Source of the DNA: Sphagnum compactum
Taxonomy: Eukaryota > Bryophyta > Sphagnopsida > Sphagnales
DNA: 64,000 nt
Direction of reading: 5' to 3'
NCBI GenBank assembly: GCA_965153455.1
Contig: OZ234501.1
Location: forward strand, 8,618,001 to 8,682,000
Of this stretch, positions 1-11,940 are shown one piece after another. Positions within the stretch are counted from its first letter, which is position 1. Each line of letters starts with the position of its first letter. The notes beneath the pieces were generated by a model. The model did no database searches. It was given only the letters and a program-made list of their open reading frames with translations, and was not told the DNA's origin. Position numbers and translations under genes: made by a program.

Positions 1-103
1 CAAGTTAAACTTCTAAAAATTTATGACTTCCTGTAATGTTTTTCTCCATTCGTTAAATCTTAAGTGCATGACTAGAACCTTTTTGTCAAACCTTGACAAG
101 CCT

Positions 104-430
104 TCATGACTTGTGAATTCTAGTTTTTTCAAGTAGAAGCGTACTCATTAACTTTTCCAAGGTTGAGAGAATGAGCTCATTTAAGATTATCCTAACAAAA
201 AGATAACATGAACTTGGCAACACATTGATGATATGTTCTACCTCCATATCATTGGTGGGCATTTCATTGAACTCAAAAAGTTCATTGATTGTGATTTTGA
301 TGTTTTTCACAAAGTTAGTGATGGATTCTCCTTCATCCATCTTCAAGCTTGAGATTAAAAAAATTATCTAGCATGGCTTTTGTAGAGAAAATATTCTTTG
401 AAATCTCCCATAGATATTTAATGTAATGTA
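104..430 (-). mobile_element. Ty1/copia gag (UBN2-like) fragment, decayed
   Basis: On the - strand an 80-codon frame (346 to 104) reads KMDEGESITNFVKNI, then a segment ending in VEHIINVLPSS, then LSTLEKLMSTLLLEKTR. This order (a GES-type start, a 'vehiL.sLP.sy' block, then 'LtleeL.s.LL.eE.R') is typical of the copia gag family that Pfam calls UBN2/Retrotran_gag. Upstream, between 430 and 346, the similarity continues in another frame (AMLDNFFNLKL), so at least one frameshift separates the two parts. No zinc knuckle, protease or LTR is visible, and the fragment runs to the window edge. It is a dead retrotransposon remnant. The assignment rests on remembered family consensus, not a search. Confidence 0.6.
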
Positions 431-1440
431 AGATGTACAACACAACTACGTCCTCAAGCTTTCACTTGAAAATGAAAAAAACATGAGCATTTTATCTCTT
501 AAAAACATCAAGATGAGTGGTCACAATTGCCAAGGAGGTTGTAGTGGTGATTGTGTCATTTGCCTTGAGATAGGGTGTTGATTGCAGCATCACCATCTCC
601 TTCAATGTACCTCTCTATCTTTCTCCTCCAAAAAGCTAAATCTTAGACTTCCAAGGGGGGAAGAAAGGGGGGGGAAGGGTGTTGGAATTTTTGGATTCTT
701 ATAGTTCCCATCAAGTTTCCCATTTTCCCAATGTGCTCACCAACATGTTCCCAAAAAACACCTCACTTTATCCATATCCTTTGCCCTAACATCTAATCTT
801 GTGCGACACTATAGAAACAGGCCAAATAGGTAGAGACTGCGATATTTATATTGGGACTCTCCAAAGAATGATTTAATTTTTTTTTGATGGGCCAATCAAA
901 TGATGCCCATCATGAAGAAAAATTAAATCAAACTCGTATGGTCCCCACAATTAAATAGGGGAGTTGAATATGACACTTCTCCCACATTTTGTGCCCTGCC
1001 ATTAGCCCAAGCCAAAAATGGTGACAAATAGTTTTGAAAATAGAAGTTTGATGCAACCAATGAAAACGCTCTGGATGCACTCTTGATGGGCCCAATTTTT
1101 TCCATTTGGGGGTGGGGTTGAGGGAGTTTTTTTCCCCTTGTTCTCAATGTGTTCTCATCATGTTCCCATGAGATTCCCCAAGACGTTCCCAATAACACCT
1201 CAAGTTTTTATCTCATGTGATTTTCCCAAAGTTCAACTCTCATGTACTGAAAAAGGTGGGCTAAAAGGGCGTGCATTTGTTTCTATTTTGCAACTGGGGT
1301 CAGAGGTGGTGCTTCTATTGAGAAGTGCCCAACGTTCCAGAAAAATTGGTGATGGGCCAATCAATTGTGGCGCCTTCACAAAAATAAAATAAAATGAAAA
1401 GGGTGATGACCCATGAATTAATTCCCTCACCACACAGGCA
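431..1440. repeat. Dispersed non-coding repeat family R1, copy A
   Basis: No gene was found here. The stretch from about 1005 to 1400, with a weaker partial copy at about 715-860, has recognisable relatives at 41270-42120, 47310-47720 and 51470-52410, all in the same orientation. The shared order is: a 'caa..atggtgac' segment, an 'aatga.a.g.ct' segment with 'gcactc..ga', a G-rich 'gggggttgggg' patch, 'aatgtgttctc', 'gttcccaatagcacc', 'ttttatccatatg', 'ggccaaagtt', and finally 'aattggtgatgggc'. No long frame is conserved between copies. This fits a short non-autonomous element or degraded LTR piece. Ends and target duplications could not be fixed. Confidence 0.5.
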
Positions 1441-1459
1441 GATGTGGCTCCTTTAACCA

Positions 1460-2460
1460 ATCCATCCATCCACTGTCCACTACATCTGTCATCTACCTCT
1501 GATACCACATTACTGTCGACAGATGATCTACAAATGGATGACATCTCTCGGTTTTGGACGGCATTGGACGAAGAGGTTTCTGAAGGTCTACGTCGATGTA
1601 TAATCTCGTTTCGCTTGTGCTCAGTGTAAAGAGGGTGTCCAGTACAATCTGCCATTTACCTCTGATACCACATTGCTGTCTCAAATTGACATACAAATGG
1701 ATGACATTTTGGATGGTCTTTAACTGCATACCTATTTGGCTGCTCGTTGTGGATGAATGAATCACGCCACTCAAATGAACGAATGAGGTTCATCTGTTAA
1801 TTTCGTCCTCGTTTTTGGACGTCATTGTATAAAGAGGTTTCTGAAGATCTACGTGGATATATAATCTCATTCCTGGGTCGCTCAGTATAAACAGGGTCTC
1901 CTCCACTACATCTGTTATCTACCTTTGATACCACATCCCTGTTTAAAGTTGACCTACAAATGGATGACATTTTGGATGATTTTTAACTGCATACCTATTT
2001 GGCCCGTCGTTTTGGATGAATGAATCACACCACTCAAATGAATGAGTAGGGTTCATCCATTAAGTGCGTCCTCTTTATTGGACGTCATTGTATGAACAGA
2101 TTTCTGAAGATCTACGTGGATCTATAATCTCATTCCTTGGGCGTTCAGTGTAAAGAGGGTGTCCACTACAACTATCGACTAGCTCTGATACCACATTACT
2201 GTTAAAAAGTTGACCCACAAACCCTAAACCCTAACTTAATAACATTTGGCTGATTTTAAACTGCACATTTGGCTGGTCCTCTGTGGATGAATAAATGGAG
2301 TTCGTCAATTAAGTATGTCCTCTCGTTTTCGGACATCATTGTATGAAAAGGTTTCTGACGCTCTATCTTACGTGTCGATATATAATCACGTTTTTAGGGC
2401 GGTCGATGTAAAGAGGGGTGGATACACAATCACGTTTCTGGGGCGTTCAGTGTAAAGAGG
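1460..2460. repeat. Tandem array of about 262-bp units upstream of HMT gene
   Basis: A unit of about 250-265 bp is repeated about four times. The landmark 'gataccaca' recurs near 1501, 1663, 1927 and 2187. A second landmark, 'ggacgtcattgta' followed by 'tttctgaagatctacgtggat', recurs near 1556, 1816, 2081 and 2333. The first unit is internally shortened (162 bp between landmarks), and a partial fifth unit ends near 2460 with 'ggcgttcagtgtaaagaggg'. Units also share 'caaatggatgacattttggatg' and a 'tgaatgaatca' segment. Unit 4 carries a telomere-like patch at 2219-2234. Reading frames are not kept between units, so this is non-coding. It lies directly before the promoter and leader of the methyltransferase gene. 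Confidence 0.8.
2219..2234. promoter_or_regulatory. Telo-box-like sequence (AAACCCTAAACCCTAA)
   Basis: Two direct copies of the plant telomere heptamer AAACCCT lie inside the last full unit of the upstream tandem array. Short interstitial telomere motifs (telo boxes) are known plant promoter elements bound by TRB/TRFL proteins. Their usual place is close to the transcription start, whereas this one is about 1.5 kb before the start codon, so a regulatory role is only possible. Confidence 0.35.
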
Positions 2461-3738
2461 GAGATCCACGTGGTGGCTTATGGGGATCTCTATTCCAGGT
2501 TACGGATTGGAAGGACCTAGAAATTGGGATCTCGTACTGTCGTAGAAGCAAGGGCGTGGGCAAGAAAGAGATGACAGAAGAGGCGGCGCTTGGCGTGCTT
2601 GCTTGCGTAAGTGCGGCGGGAACAAGCCGAAGGCGAGCGCGCATGCCGTAACGCGTGAGCGTAAGTTCTTTTTTACGTCTCTTGTATCTGTGAGAGACAT
2701 TACAAGTTCTTATGCCTCGGCTACTTTAGTTTTTCGCATTTTTTTTCACGGCTTTTTTGGCGAAGAAATTCGGTCCACAGGTGGTCTTCCTTTTCTTTCT
2801 TCAGGTAAGAAGAACAAATGAGGGAGTGGAGATCAATCTACCCTGTGTTTCTTTTTGCCAAAGCGACACGCATTCAGCTTGCAAATTTTTGTGTCTCTTT
2901 ACGCAGTTTAAGTTTCGGCTTTGTTTTGTCTGCGAGAGAGAGAGAATCCATGTTTCCATGAACGTAGTTTGTTTCCTTTATTCCATTTTTAGGGAAGTTG
3001 TGATTCTGATGCGTGTTTCGTGGAAGAAGGGGGAATGCAGTTCTGTTTTCCGTTTCATCTTGCAGCGATAGGTGTCAGAACTTTCTTTTCTTTTCTGGTT
3101 AGCAAGTGGAACCGAATTTTCATATCTTCTGTTGTGGAAACCACGGTAAAATGCTTCGCTTCTCGTTTTGAAAAAAAAGAAAACAAAGTTGTTAAATGCA
3201 TGCCTGATGATTCCTGAATGAAGCTTTGCCGTTGAAAATTGAGTCCAGAAACGTCTGTTTCATATCGTGGAAGCTGAGATTGTCTTCCGTAGTTTCCAGC
3301 ATGGGAAGAGGATCTGCAGCTCCTTCTTTTTTCATATTTCGATTGCTGAACAGAGATAGTTCTCAGCATTGGCCTTTCAAGAAGCTTTGTCTCTGATACA
3401 GCAGAGTTTGTCGAGTTGAAGTTTTCTACTGTCCTGATGGCAACATTTAGTTCTATGTTGCAGCATGTCTGGTGCTGTCAGAGAAGAGAACCTGGAGCTT
3501 TCCTATTTCTGTTTCTGTGTCTACACAGTCTCAAGCCTTGTCACTGTTTTGAGTTCTGTGGGAACACAGGTTTTCTCTGGCTAAATTTATTTTCTTGTAC
3601 TGAGGCAAGGCAAAGGCACCATGTTTCTGGGTAAGGGGCAATGTGTTGTCAGGAAAGGGTTTTGGAATTCTGAAGAAGGGACAGTGTGGTGTTGTGCAGG
3701 GACCTTGGGGGGAGGAACACTTACTTGAGGAGGAAAAC
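2461..3738 (+). promoter_or_regulatory. Probable promoter and 5' leader of HMT gene
   Basis: This stretch changes from the tandem array to a CpG- and GC-richer core (about 2560-2660) and then a T-rich region. That is the usual look of a plant promoter plus long leader. No protein of a known family is encoded on either strand. A pyrimidine-rich 'ttgtgcag' acceptor-like site near 3700 suggests that the leader may contain an intron ending shortly before the ATG at 3739. The transcription start cannot be placed from sequence. Confidence 0.35.
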
Positions 3739-6700
3739 ATGGGACTTGCAGTGCACAAAAATTCGGAACCTGTCATTGCTTCTGAGGCCTTGGGGAGGTT
3801 AAATGAGTTGGTAAAGCAGGCAGGTGGATGTGTGGCAATTGATGGAGGATTTGCAACGCAGCTGGAAAGACATGGTGCAGACATTAATGATTCCCTGTGG
3901 AGTGCTCTTTGTTTGATCACCATGCCAGAGCTCATTCGCAAGGTGATTTCCCATGTCTTACCTCTTCTCAGACTGCAAGTGGTTCCTAACCAATCTCCTG
4001 GAAGGTGCTAAGAGCAATTCCACCAGTGCTCAGTTGTAGGTGACCCTGCAAATTAAAATTGGATGAAGAAAAGTCAAAACATGTTGGTTTGGTTCATCAA
4101 AATAGTTTTGGCCCAGCATTTTTGCACATTTTGTTGAGCATGGTAAAAGGTGCACAACAAATCTTAACACCTGCCAGAGAAGAGTGCAATAAATATGATT
4201 TGACTGCTGCTCCCTGTTTCTGATTGGTCAAGGCGGTTTGCTATTAGTAGTCTCTCACCTATTTGCAGTCCCAGTTTTCGTTTTATGGGTTGAGGTTGGA
4301 AAAAAGTAAATAGCTAAACTTAGATGTGAGAAATATTTTTGCAGGGTCACATTCTGAGCACCACAGGAGATGTTCTAACATCTCTACTAGCTTGTCATAT
4401 GACAGAAGACAAAAAATTTGCATACATTCAGGCAGTTGCGTGAGGATCTAAATGATCAAAACAATAGAAATCTTGAGGATGATATACAGTGTGCCTCAGA
4501 AGGTTACTATGTGTAGTGAGTAAGGGTAAGGGATGTGATGAAGAAACCATTCTAAACCACTGAACATCTGTTTGTGGACATCCATGACTCGGCTTTCCCT
4601 GATCCCTTTTCCCTTATAGGTAGATGCGAGTGAAGCATGAACTGGTCTTTCAATTTCAACTTTCAGACAACCCAGTCAAAGTTTGTGCAAGTACATTTTC
4701 CAGTCAGGTTGTTGCATGAAGTTATTGTGGTCTGTGATTCCACTTTTGTTGAATCTCATGCAAACCAGCTTAATTTCCATAATTTTTCTAACCAACAGTT
4801 GTGCTTAATGGGCTGACAGTGTCTGGTGGGGGAGGATACACCAAGTGTTTTGAGAGGTTGATGTGGATGATGAAGAAATCATTCTAAAACCCTGAATTGC
4901 TTAACTCAGCTTTCCTTGTTCCTTCTTCATGTAAACCTTCATCCTCATTCTAGGATGTGGTGAAACTTCTGCTAAGAAGTGAACTTCTTTCTGGACTCAT
5001 GAGATGATCAAAAGCTTACTTCTTGCATGGAGGGTGAGGCAAAGGGAGATGATGAAGAAATCCTCTTTATTCACTGACCACAAGCTGTTGACATATGTGA
5101 CTCGGCTTTCCCTGATCCCTTTGCTCATAGTGTGTCTGACATCTGGCAAAAGAAGACCTGTGTCACTTGGAGTTTCCAGGTGTTACTCTTGTTCTTGTTG
5201 GTTGAGGGTTGGAATGCCATTTATGGGTAAACTTTGGAAGAACTAACTCAGAGCATGTCCTTCATCCACCAAAATGCTCTTCATTTTTCTTTGTATTAAA
5301 AAAATCAGTTGATCTGTAAACAATTGACCTCAAGGTGCTGACTCACTGGTTTTGCCGCAGAATTTCCTACTTGTTGGTCATATAATGTATGCAATATTGA
5401 AATTCCTTCTATTTGGAAGTGAATGGATATATGCATCTTCATGTGTAATCCCAATGTGTACAGCTGATGAAAGTATGGGAGGTGATCAAAGAATCATCTA
5501 TATCCAATGAATTTTCAGTTGTTTACATACATGACTGTGCTTTCCTGGATCCCTTGTTTTGACCCTGCTTCTCGTTCTAATAGGCATGTTATTGCTAGGA
5601 TATTGCTAAGACTCTAATGGTATTGACTTGTTTTCCATGTTTGAAATTAAATTCAAAGCATGCCTGCTGTGTTGGTATTGACCAGTACTCATTGTCACTA
5701 TGATTGGCAACTGGCAGTTTGCACTGGTCTTTTCTGGGAGATTCTATTGATGCATTCTGTTCTGTCTCTCTTATGTTCCTTCGGCATCCTGCTTTGTATT
5801 GATTCTTACTTTTAGCAAGTCCGCTGTTCTTTTTGTTTTCTCCTCATTCGACTGCATAGTCGCATTCTTTCCGCAAAGTCTAGTACTGGGCACTTTTTAG
5901 TATGGTGACATGAGATCTCTTGGATTTCCATTTTCTCAAGGTCAAGTGTTTTGCAGCCAAACCAGATATGACTCAGGATTGGAGTGTTTTACTTTGATTA
6001 GAAAATCATTTGTTCTTCTGCTTGTCACAGGTGCATCGAGAGTACCTTGAAGCGGGGGCAAGGATCATTTCAACAGCTTCCTACCAGGTCTGGCTATTAG
6101 GTTCTTTCTAGTGAATCATCTTTCCACTCCTTTAAACCCCTGCCATCATTCCTAAAGCACCTCAAAACAGCTGTTGTCTGGCTTGTGAGGGTATGTCTAA
6201 GCCTTCTAAGGGTGTCTGACTTACTGTCTTCTTGGCACTGCAGGCAACCATACAGGGATTTCAATCCAAGGGATTTTCTAAGGAGGAAGGTGAAACTTTT
6301 CTGCGTCGTAGTGTTGAGATTGCATGTCAGGAACGGGATCTGTTCTGGGAAGAACATCAGCAACGAGTGCAGGGAGGGAATGTAGGACCGGGCAAGGTCC
6401 AGCGAGCTCTTGTGGCTGCTTCCATTGGTAGTTATGGGGCATACTTAGCTGATGGCTCAGAGTATAGGTGTGTAAATGCTATCCAATGTCCAAGAAATAT
6501 TGCCCCTGTACATGTGGTTAAGACTTGTGCATACCATGTGATCATCTACAGCTGCAAGTGGAAGTTTTTTCTTAAGCCTGAAATCATGCAAAGGAGCTCG
6601 TCACCAATATTGGCTCTGACTTCAAACTGATTTTGGAGTCTCCTGACATTATTGACTTCATCTGTAGACATTGAGCAGTGAAAAATGTGGGATGTTGTAG

Positions 6701-8340
6701 TCAATGTGGTCCAATGGTTTAGCATGATTTGAGGGGTGTCCTTTAAAGTCTATACATCAGATCTGATGGATTTTTCTCTATATGTGGGGTGTGTGCAGTG
6801 GAGATTATGGACCGAACATGACAATTGAGAAGCTCAAGGACTTCCATCGTGGCCGCCTTTTGGTGCTAGCAAATGCAGGAGCTGATTTACTTGCTTTAGA
6901 AACAATTCCATGCAAACTTGAAACTCAGGTCAGTTTCCAGCTGTCGTGTTCCATAGGAGGACATGTTTGAGGGTTTGGGAGAAAACAAGCTTAGATCATG
7001 ATTTCGACTGCTTCCTGTCACAATTTAAGACAGCATTGGTGGATAGCTTGACTAATTCCAGAATTTGGTGCATCATGTGCAGGCCCTTGTTGAGTTGCTA
7101 ACAGATGAAGATGTGCCAATTCCAGCTTGGATCTCCTTCAACTCCAAAGATGGTACCAATGTGGTGAAGGGTGACTCATTTGATGAGTGCGTTGGATTGG
7201 CAGACAAATGTAAGAAGATAGTTGCTGTAGGCATTAACTGCACTCCTCCCCGGTTTATTCATGACCTCATCTGCACTGTGCGCAAGGTAAATCCATATTT
7301 TTCCCTGCCTTGCTCCTCTCATACTTGTCAAAATCATGACTAAATCTCCTGTTGCTTCAACAAAAGATTAATTTTTTTTACCACAGATTATTATTTATCC
7401 ATCCAGACCACTGTTAGGAGTTGATGAAGTCAGTGGGGATTCATGATGTTAGTCACTGCTATCCATGTTGAAGGTGATCGTTTGATATTTCATTTGTGAT
7501 ACTCATGATGTATGACCATGGTCACTCTTCTTTGTTTCGTTTTGCTTTAATCTGGTAAGTCATGAGTGTTGCCAAGTCCCAGTTGCATGCGAACTTCTTG
7601 AGTTCACTTGTGGGAGGCGGATGACTCATGTGAATCCTTTCTTGACCTTTTCCATCTGTGCTGAATTTGTAGTTCTTGTTGATAAGCAGGCAACATTGAA
7701 ACCTATTGTGGTGTATCCAAACAGTGGAGAGCGATACGATCCTTCCATCAAACAGTGGGTGGTAAGTCTGCAGGTCTCAGCACCTCCTTTGATCTTTTGT
7801 TACCAACAGAATGATCTCTCCAACCTTCATTGTGATCCACTAAGGCTTTCTGGTTAGAGCCTCAGTTAATTACCAAAGACTTGTTGTTAACCTGTTCTGA
7901 AGTCAGGTTCTTTCATGATCTCTCTCTGTTAGCATAATGTCCTTGGTCACTTTGCATTGTTTGGTTCTTCTGTTTTGGATGGGTTCAAATCGTCTTTTCC
8001 CCACTTGCTCTCAGACAGGAATGTGTAGAGTCTAGGAAGGGTGAACAAAGAAGAAAGGGCTCCAGTGAGTCATTTGGTGGTGGTCAACTAATAAATGGTG
8101 TGACCCAAGATTTTTACTATTATACACTAATTCTGGGTTCTGTAATCGGAGAAAGTTGTGTGCTTCTGGTCTATGCAGGAGTCTACAGGTGTTTCTGACA
8201 CAGACTTTGTGTCCTATGTTTCTGAATGGAGGGATGCTGGTGCACAACTTATCGGTGGCTGCTGTCGAACCACCCCTACCACAATTCAAGCCATCTCAAA
8301 TGCTCTCCATGAAAATCTACATCTGCACACCACAATGTAG
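3739..8340 (+). CDS. HMT: Homocysteine S-methyltransferase
   Basis: The enzyme transfers a methyl group from S-methylmethionine (or AdoMet) to homocysteine to give methionine, in the cytosolic S-methylmethionine cycle. Exons: 3739-3942, 6031-6087, 6244-6467, 6799-6928, 7083-7286, 7690-7761 and 8179-8340. All have GT-AG borders and matching phases, giving 350 aa against about 326-347 in Arabidopsis HMTs. The ATG at 3739 is the first in frame. The start of the domain reads [20 protein letters not shown], followed by SLWSA. The middle has [20 protein letters not shown] and [12 protein letters not shown]. The three zinc ligands are present: Cys258 in VGINC and Cys325-Cys326 in [10 protein letters not shown]. 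These residues bind zinc and activate the homocysteine thiol in this family. Nothing essential is missing, so the gene looks functional. Which paralogue (HMT1, 2 or 3) cannot be said. Confidence 0.93.
4520..5570. repeat. Degenerate repeats within HMT intron 1
   Basis: Intron 1 (3943-6030, about 2.1 kb) contains a motif of about 100 bp repeated four times at uneven spacing. Each copy has 'gatgaagaaatc.ttct', a 'ctga.ca....tgt' segment, and a core related to GACTCGGCTTTCCCTGATCC. The cores begin near 4586, 4904, 5099 and 5533; the first and third are nearly identical. The rest of the intron shows nothing recognisable. Local duplication within the intron is the simplest origin. Confidence 0.6.
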
Positions 8341-11200
8341 TACAATTGGAGGCTGTTTCTTCTCCCAGGTCTTTTGCTGGAGATGGGAGCCATCTGCATC
8401 CTGGACAGCTTTGCTCCTCCAAACCATGTGCGTCACCTCAACCATTAGGGGATTGTGAGTTGCAACTTGGATTGCTCTGTACACTTTCTGTTCACTGGAT
8501 TTGAAAGATTGCAAATTTGCTGTGTCAGTGCAGATGAGTGAACCATCCTGTGGCCAACAAGTTCTGGCACATTTGAGCTTTTATTCCTACAACTGGCTCT
8601 GTACACCTTTATCATAGAATCACACATTGATCTCTTTCTAATAGCTATTTTGTGTACATATTAATCATGGTAGGAGAATGCAAATTTGGTTGTAAAACAC
8701 AGTTTCTTCAAATGGTCTTGTTTGCTAATGGCCGATCACTTTCTTGTATGTTGTAGCATTGGCACATCCAACATTATTTATAATAGCCAAGCACATATCA
8801 ATCCTGGTTGCTGATGATGACTAATCACTTTTGCAACATGAATGGATCCTAGATCTCAATATGTACAAAAGTGAGTGCCATTGTATCCAGCAGGAACAAA
8901 ACAAAGCAACAAAATGTGGCTAAAAAATGATCAGATTGGATATCAGAGCAGAGGCCAATGACAGTCAGCAGAGTATGGTTTTGAGCTTACAACTGTTCTG
9001 ACATTATGCCATGCATGATCAACAGCTGTTCCTCTGTTGTGGAACAGTGAAACCCTGTTGAATTTGGGATAGCAAATTGAGGCCTAGCAATGGTGTTGAA
9101 CAGAGCCCATTCTAGGGTCTTCTTTTTGTCTATCCTAAACTCATTATGATGTTATTCACTCTTTTCGCAGAACTGTCAGATAGATTTATGATTTCCTGAT
9201 ACTAGGGTCTGGGTTAATGTTCTGACCTGTTTATGTAGTAACTGTGGGCTTTATTTGTCAATCGGATTCCATTTCATGTTCTGATAATAAAGTTTTTGAT
9301 TTTCATAAGGCCTTCTAAAGAGGATGTTATACAGTCCTCCCTTGTTCCAATGTTTTGCAATGTGCGATGTTTGCTTTCTTGTGATAACATGGTTCCATTG
9401 TTGTATGATGCCTGCAGAAACACCATCCATCTTGCACATTCTTTTGGGAGAAAGGAGGAGGTGCATGCTAGTATGATTCAAGAAACAAGCAAAACACACA
9501 CATGACCCTTGTGTGAAAGTGAGATAACTTAAATCTGCTATACAAGGATAATGTCTGTGCTGTCAGGTAAACTGGGCAGGTACTGAACTCCAATGTTTGC
9601 TTCTGCTTTGCTCTGAAGCTGGTTCTTATGTTCACATGGGAGATGATAAACGGCACAGTCATACACACGTCAGGGACCCTTGACAGCAATGTGTATGGTA
9701 CTGACTGCCTACCATAAAATTCCCACTGCTCAAAGCAGGGGGTGGAGAACAATGAGAGACACTTCACAGAGAGAGTTCAACTTATGAGGAAAATTCCACC
9801 AGTTTCCAAAAATAACTTTACATAAGAGGAAAGAGGCACCAGACCTAAGTGGTACAAATGGGAGAGGCAGGAAATCAAAAGTACAGGAGGCTTGATGTCT
9901 GCCTTTGCAGTGGTACTACATCTGATGACAATGCCCAACTATGGTGGTGTCATAATACCATAAGACATCGTATGAACAAAATTAAGTGATTGATAAAACA
10001 GACTACTAGCACCACCAACGATCCATGAAAGTACAAACACCATCCTCAAACTGATGAAAGTAATTGACATCCCCAACCAAGGTTGCCCTCCTAACTATTC
10101 TTGAAATGAATTTCAGGAAAGTGTGACAATTTTCACAAACTTGCAGATTTTCATTGTTCAGAGTGGAGTACGAGGAGTTGTGTTGATGAGCCCCAATGCA
10201 ATAGCCAGTTTCTTGCTATAGTGACTCTAATGAGCCACCTCTTTTTCCACATCATGTGAAACATATTTAATATAATGCACATACTGGCATCATTCATGAG
10301 CCTTGACAATCTTTGCAGTTCTATGTGGATTTCAATCATCTGAGGTTTGATCATCTAGCATGAATGTATGCACCTCATTATTCACTTCAACCCAAGTGTG
10401 ATCCAACTGTTTCTTCACACTCTTTCCTTTCTCTGTCACTTAGCATTCTCAGAGAGATGCTTGGTGCCAACAATGGCACAGATGTTCCATAACAACACAT
10501 AATCAACAGCATTTTCAGACTCCAATGCAAGAATTGGTTTAGCAATTTAGAGGAACCCCAAGTGAGTGGGGAGGGCGAGAGAGGACCGCATTTTTAAGGA
10601 TATAGGCAACTTACAAAAAAAAAATATCCCCACCCCATCAACCATTTCTTGTTTTTTTTGGTAGTGCTACACTTTGCACCAAGGATGATCCTAACCAAAG
10701 CAATTTGAAGAGAATTTAACATTGTTTTTAGCTAAAGAGCTAGTGCCATTGTCTTTTGTTGAAACTTCGTATTTTAGCTGAAGGCTAATCATGAGGCAAA
10801 ATCTTCATCTTAATTTTCCATCTACATGAGCTTTGGTCAATGAAATCTTACCTAGGATGGTTGGAAAGACCAAGGAAAAATATGTTTCTTCAACCTTTGA
10901 TTATTGTAATTCTTGCATCATGTCTTTTGATATATGGATGTCTAGAATGGAAGTGGACACATTTGTCATGACTGTTCATTTTTTGAATGACCAATGGGAG
11001 CTTGTCATGTAGCCATTACTTTTTTGAGACAATAGAAACTCTAGGAGTGCCATGGCTTTGCAAATCAATGAAGTGGGTGCAAAACATGGCCTTGACGTTT
11101 GGGTTATTACATATGTCAAAGATGAAATACATTGACAGAGTGAGATTCCATCATCTAATGGAATCCTGTTTCCTACCAAATTTTCCTAGTACTTTTAGAG
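8341..11200. other. 3' flank of HMT and intergenic DNA, no gene seen
   Basis: After the stop codon come about 400 bases of T-rich sequence compatible with a 3' UTR, then unremarkable intergenic DNA. Small frames occur on both strands (for example 9251-9499 and 9468-9767 on the -), but none has a recognisable motif, splice-consistent continuation or coding-like composition. No repeat could be defined with confidence until the hairpin that begins near 11211. Confidence 0.5.
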
Positions 11201-11210
11201 GGCACCTTTT

Positions 11211-11397
11211 ATGTATCAATGTCCCTCTTAAAAAAGAAGAGGGATATTACACTTGTTCCTAGAGAGTGACAGGGATCTTATGCCTGCTTGAGTCTATCTT
11301 AAACCTACTTTCAGGCACGGTAGACATAAGATCCTGCTCACTCTTTAAGGAGTAGGCTAATATACCTCTTCTTTTCTAGAGGGACATTTACATGTAG
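11211..11397. repeat. Foldback (MITE-like) element, arms about 80 bp
   Basis: The left arm (11211 to about 11295) and right arm (about 11318-11397) are imperfect reverse complements. The arm ends match as atgta..aatgtccctct, the middle as aaagaagagg.atatta, and the inner part as agagtga.cagg.atcttatg. Only about 25 bases separate the arms. There is no coding capacity. This is the structure expected of a foldback MITE. A related but different-looking repeat follows at 11640-11890. Confidence 0.65.
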
Positions 11398-11639
11398 GGT
11401 AAAGGCAAAAGGCTGTGGACTTTCCTGTAATAAGGGCTTGTGTAAGTTGGAGTCCAGTGTGGGCTAGATTTTGGTAAAGCCTGTGGTTGAGGCCTCATTA
11501 TCAATTATTACTTTTTGTTGTTTCCTGTGATACCTGATGGGTATCTGACAAGCGTTTTTCAAAATGCCTTGCAAACAGCCGAGGAAAAATATCTTGGGTA
11601 AGGTACCTTTGCTTCCACTGCAGAAATTGGAGCTAGTCT

Positions 11640-11940
11640 TAACATATATAAGGTGTCGTTCAAATACATTAGGTGAGTAGCTCTGAGGAGGTGTAAGATA
11701 GTTATGAGTAGGCGTAAGGTCTCTCTCACTCTTAAAGAGTAGGTATAAGCTCTCTCCCCTCCCCTCCTATGCCTCATGATCTACATATGCATAGATTCAC
11801 AGTAACATTTGCCTTGTGCTTTGGGATGAGTCAATCCCAAGGGTGGGGGATACTTCCAAAACACAGGGCCAGAAAGCACCGAGGGACATAGGCCCCTTTA
11901 TTCTGGGAATGCCCCCACACCCTGGGGCTTGCCGTTTTAC
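11640..11940. repeat. Dispersed repeat family R2, copy 1 (inverse of the copy at 46.2 kb)
   Basis: The segment running through 'gttatgagtaggcgtaagg', 'agagtaggtataagctctc', 'tgcctcatgatctacatat' and 'gggtgggggatacttccaaa' corresponds to the reverse complement of about 46150-46400. The longest shared block is 'cctcatgatctaca.atg'. The outer pieces 'ggtgtaag' and 'ggggga.a.t.ccaaaa' keep the same order. It is a non-coding dispersed repeat present twice in the window in opposite orientation. Confidence 0.55.

Noticed and set aside
3643-3738. N-terminal extension of the methyltransferase by 32 codons
   Set aside because: The first codon is GTG, not ATG, and an acceptor-like site near 3700 suggests this part is a leader or intron.
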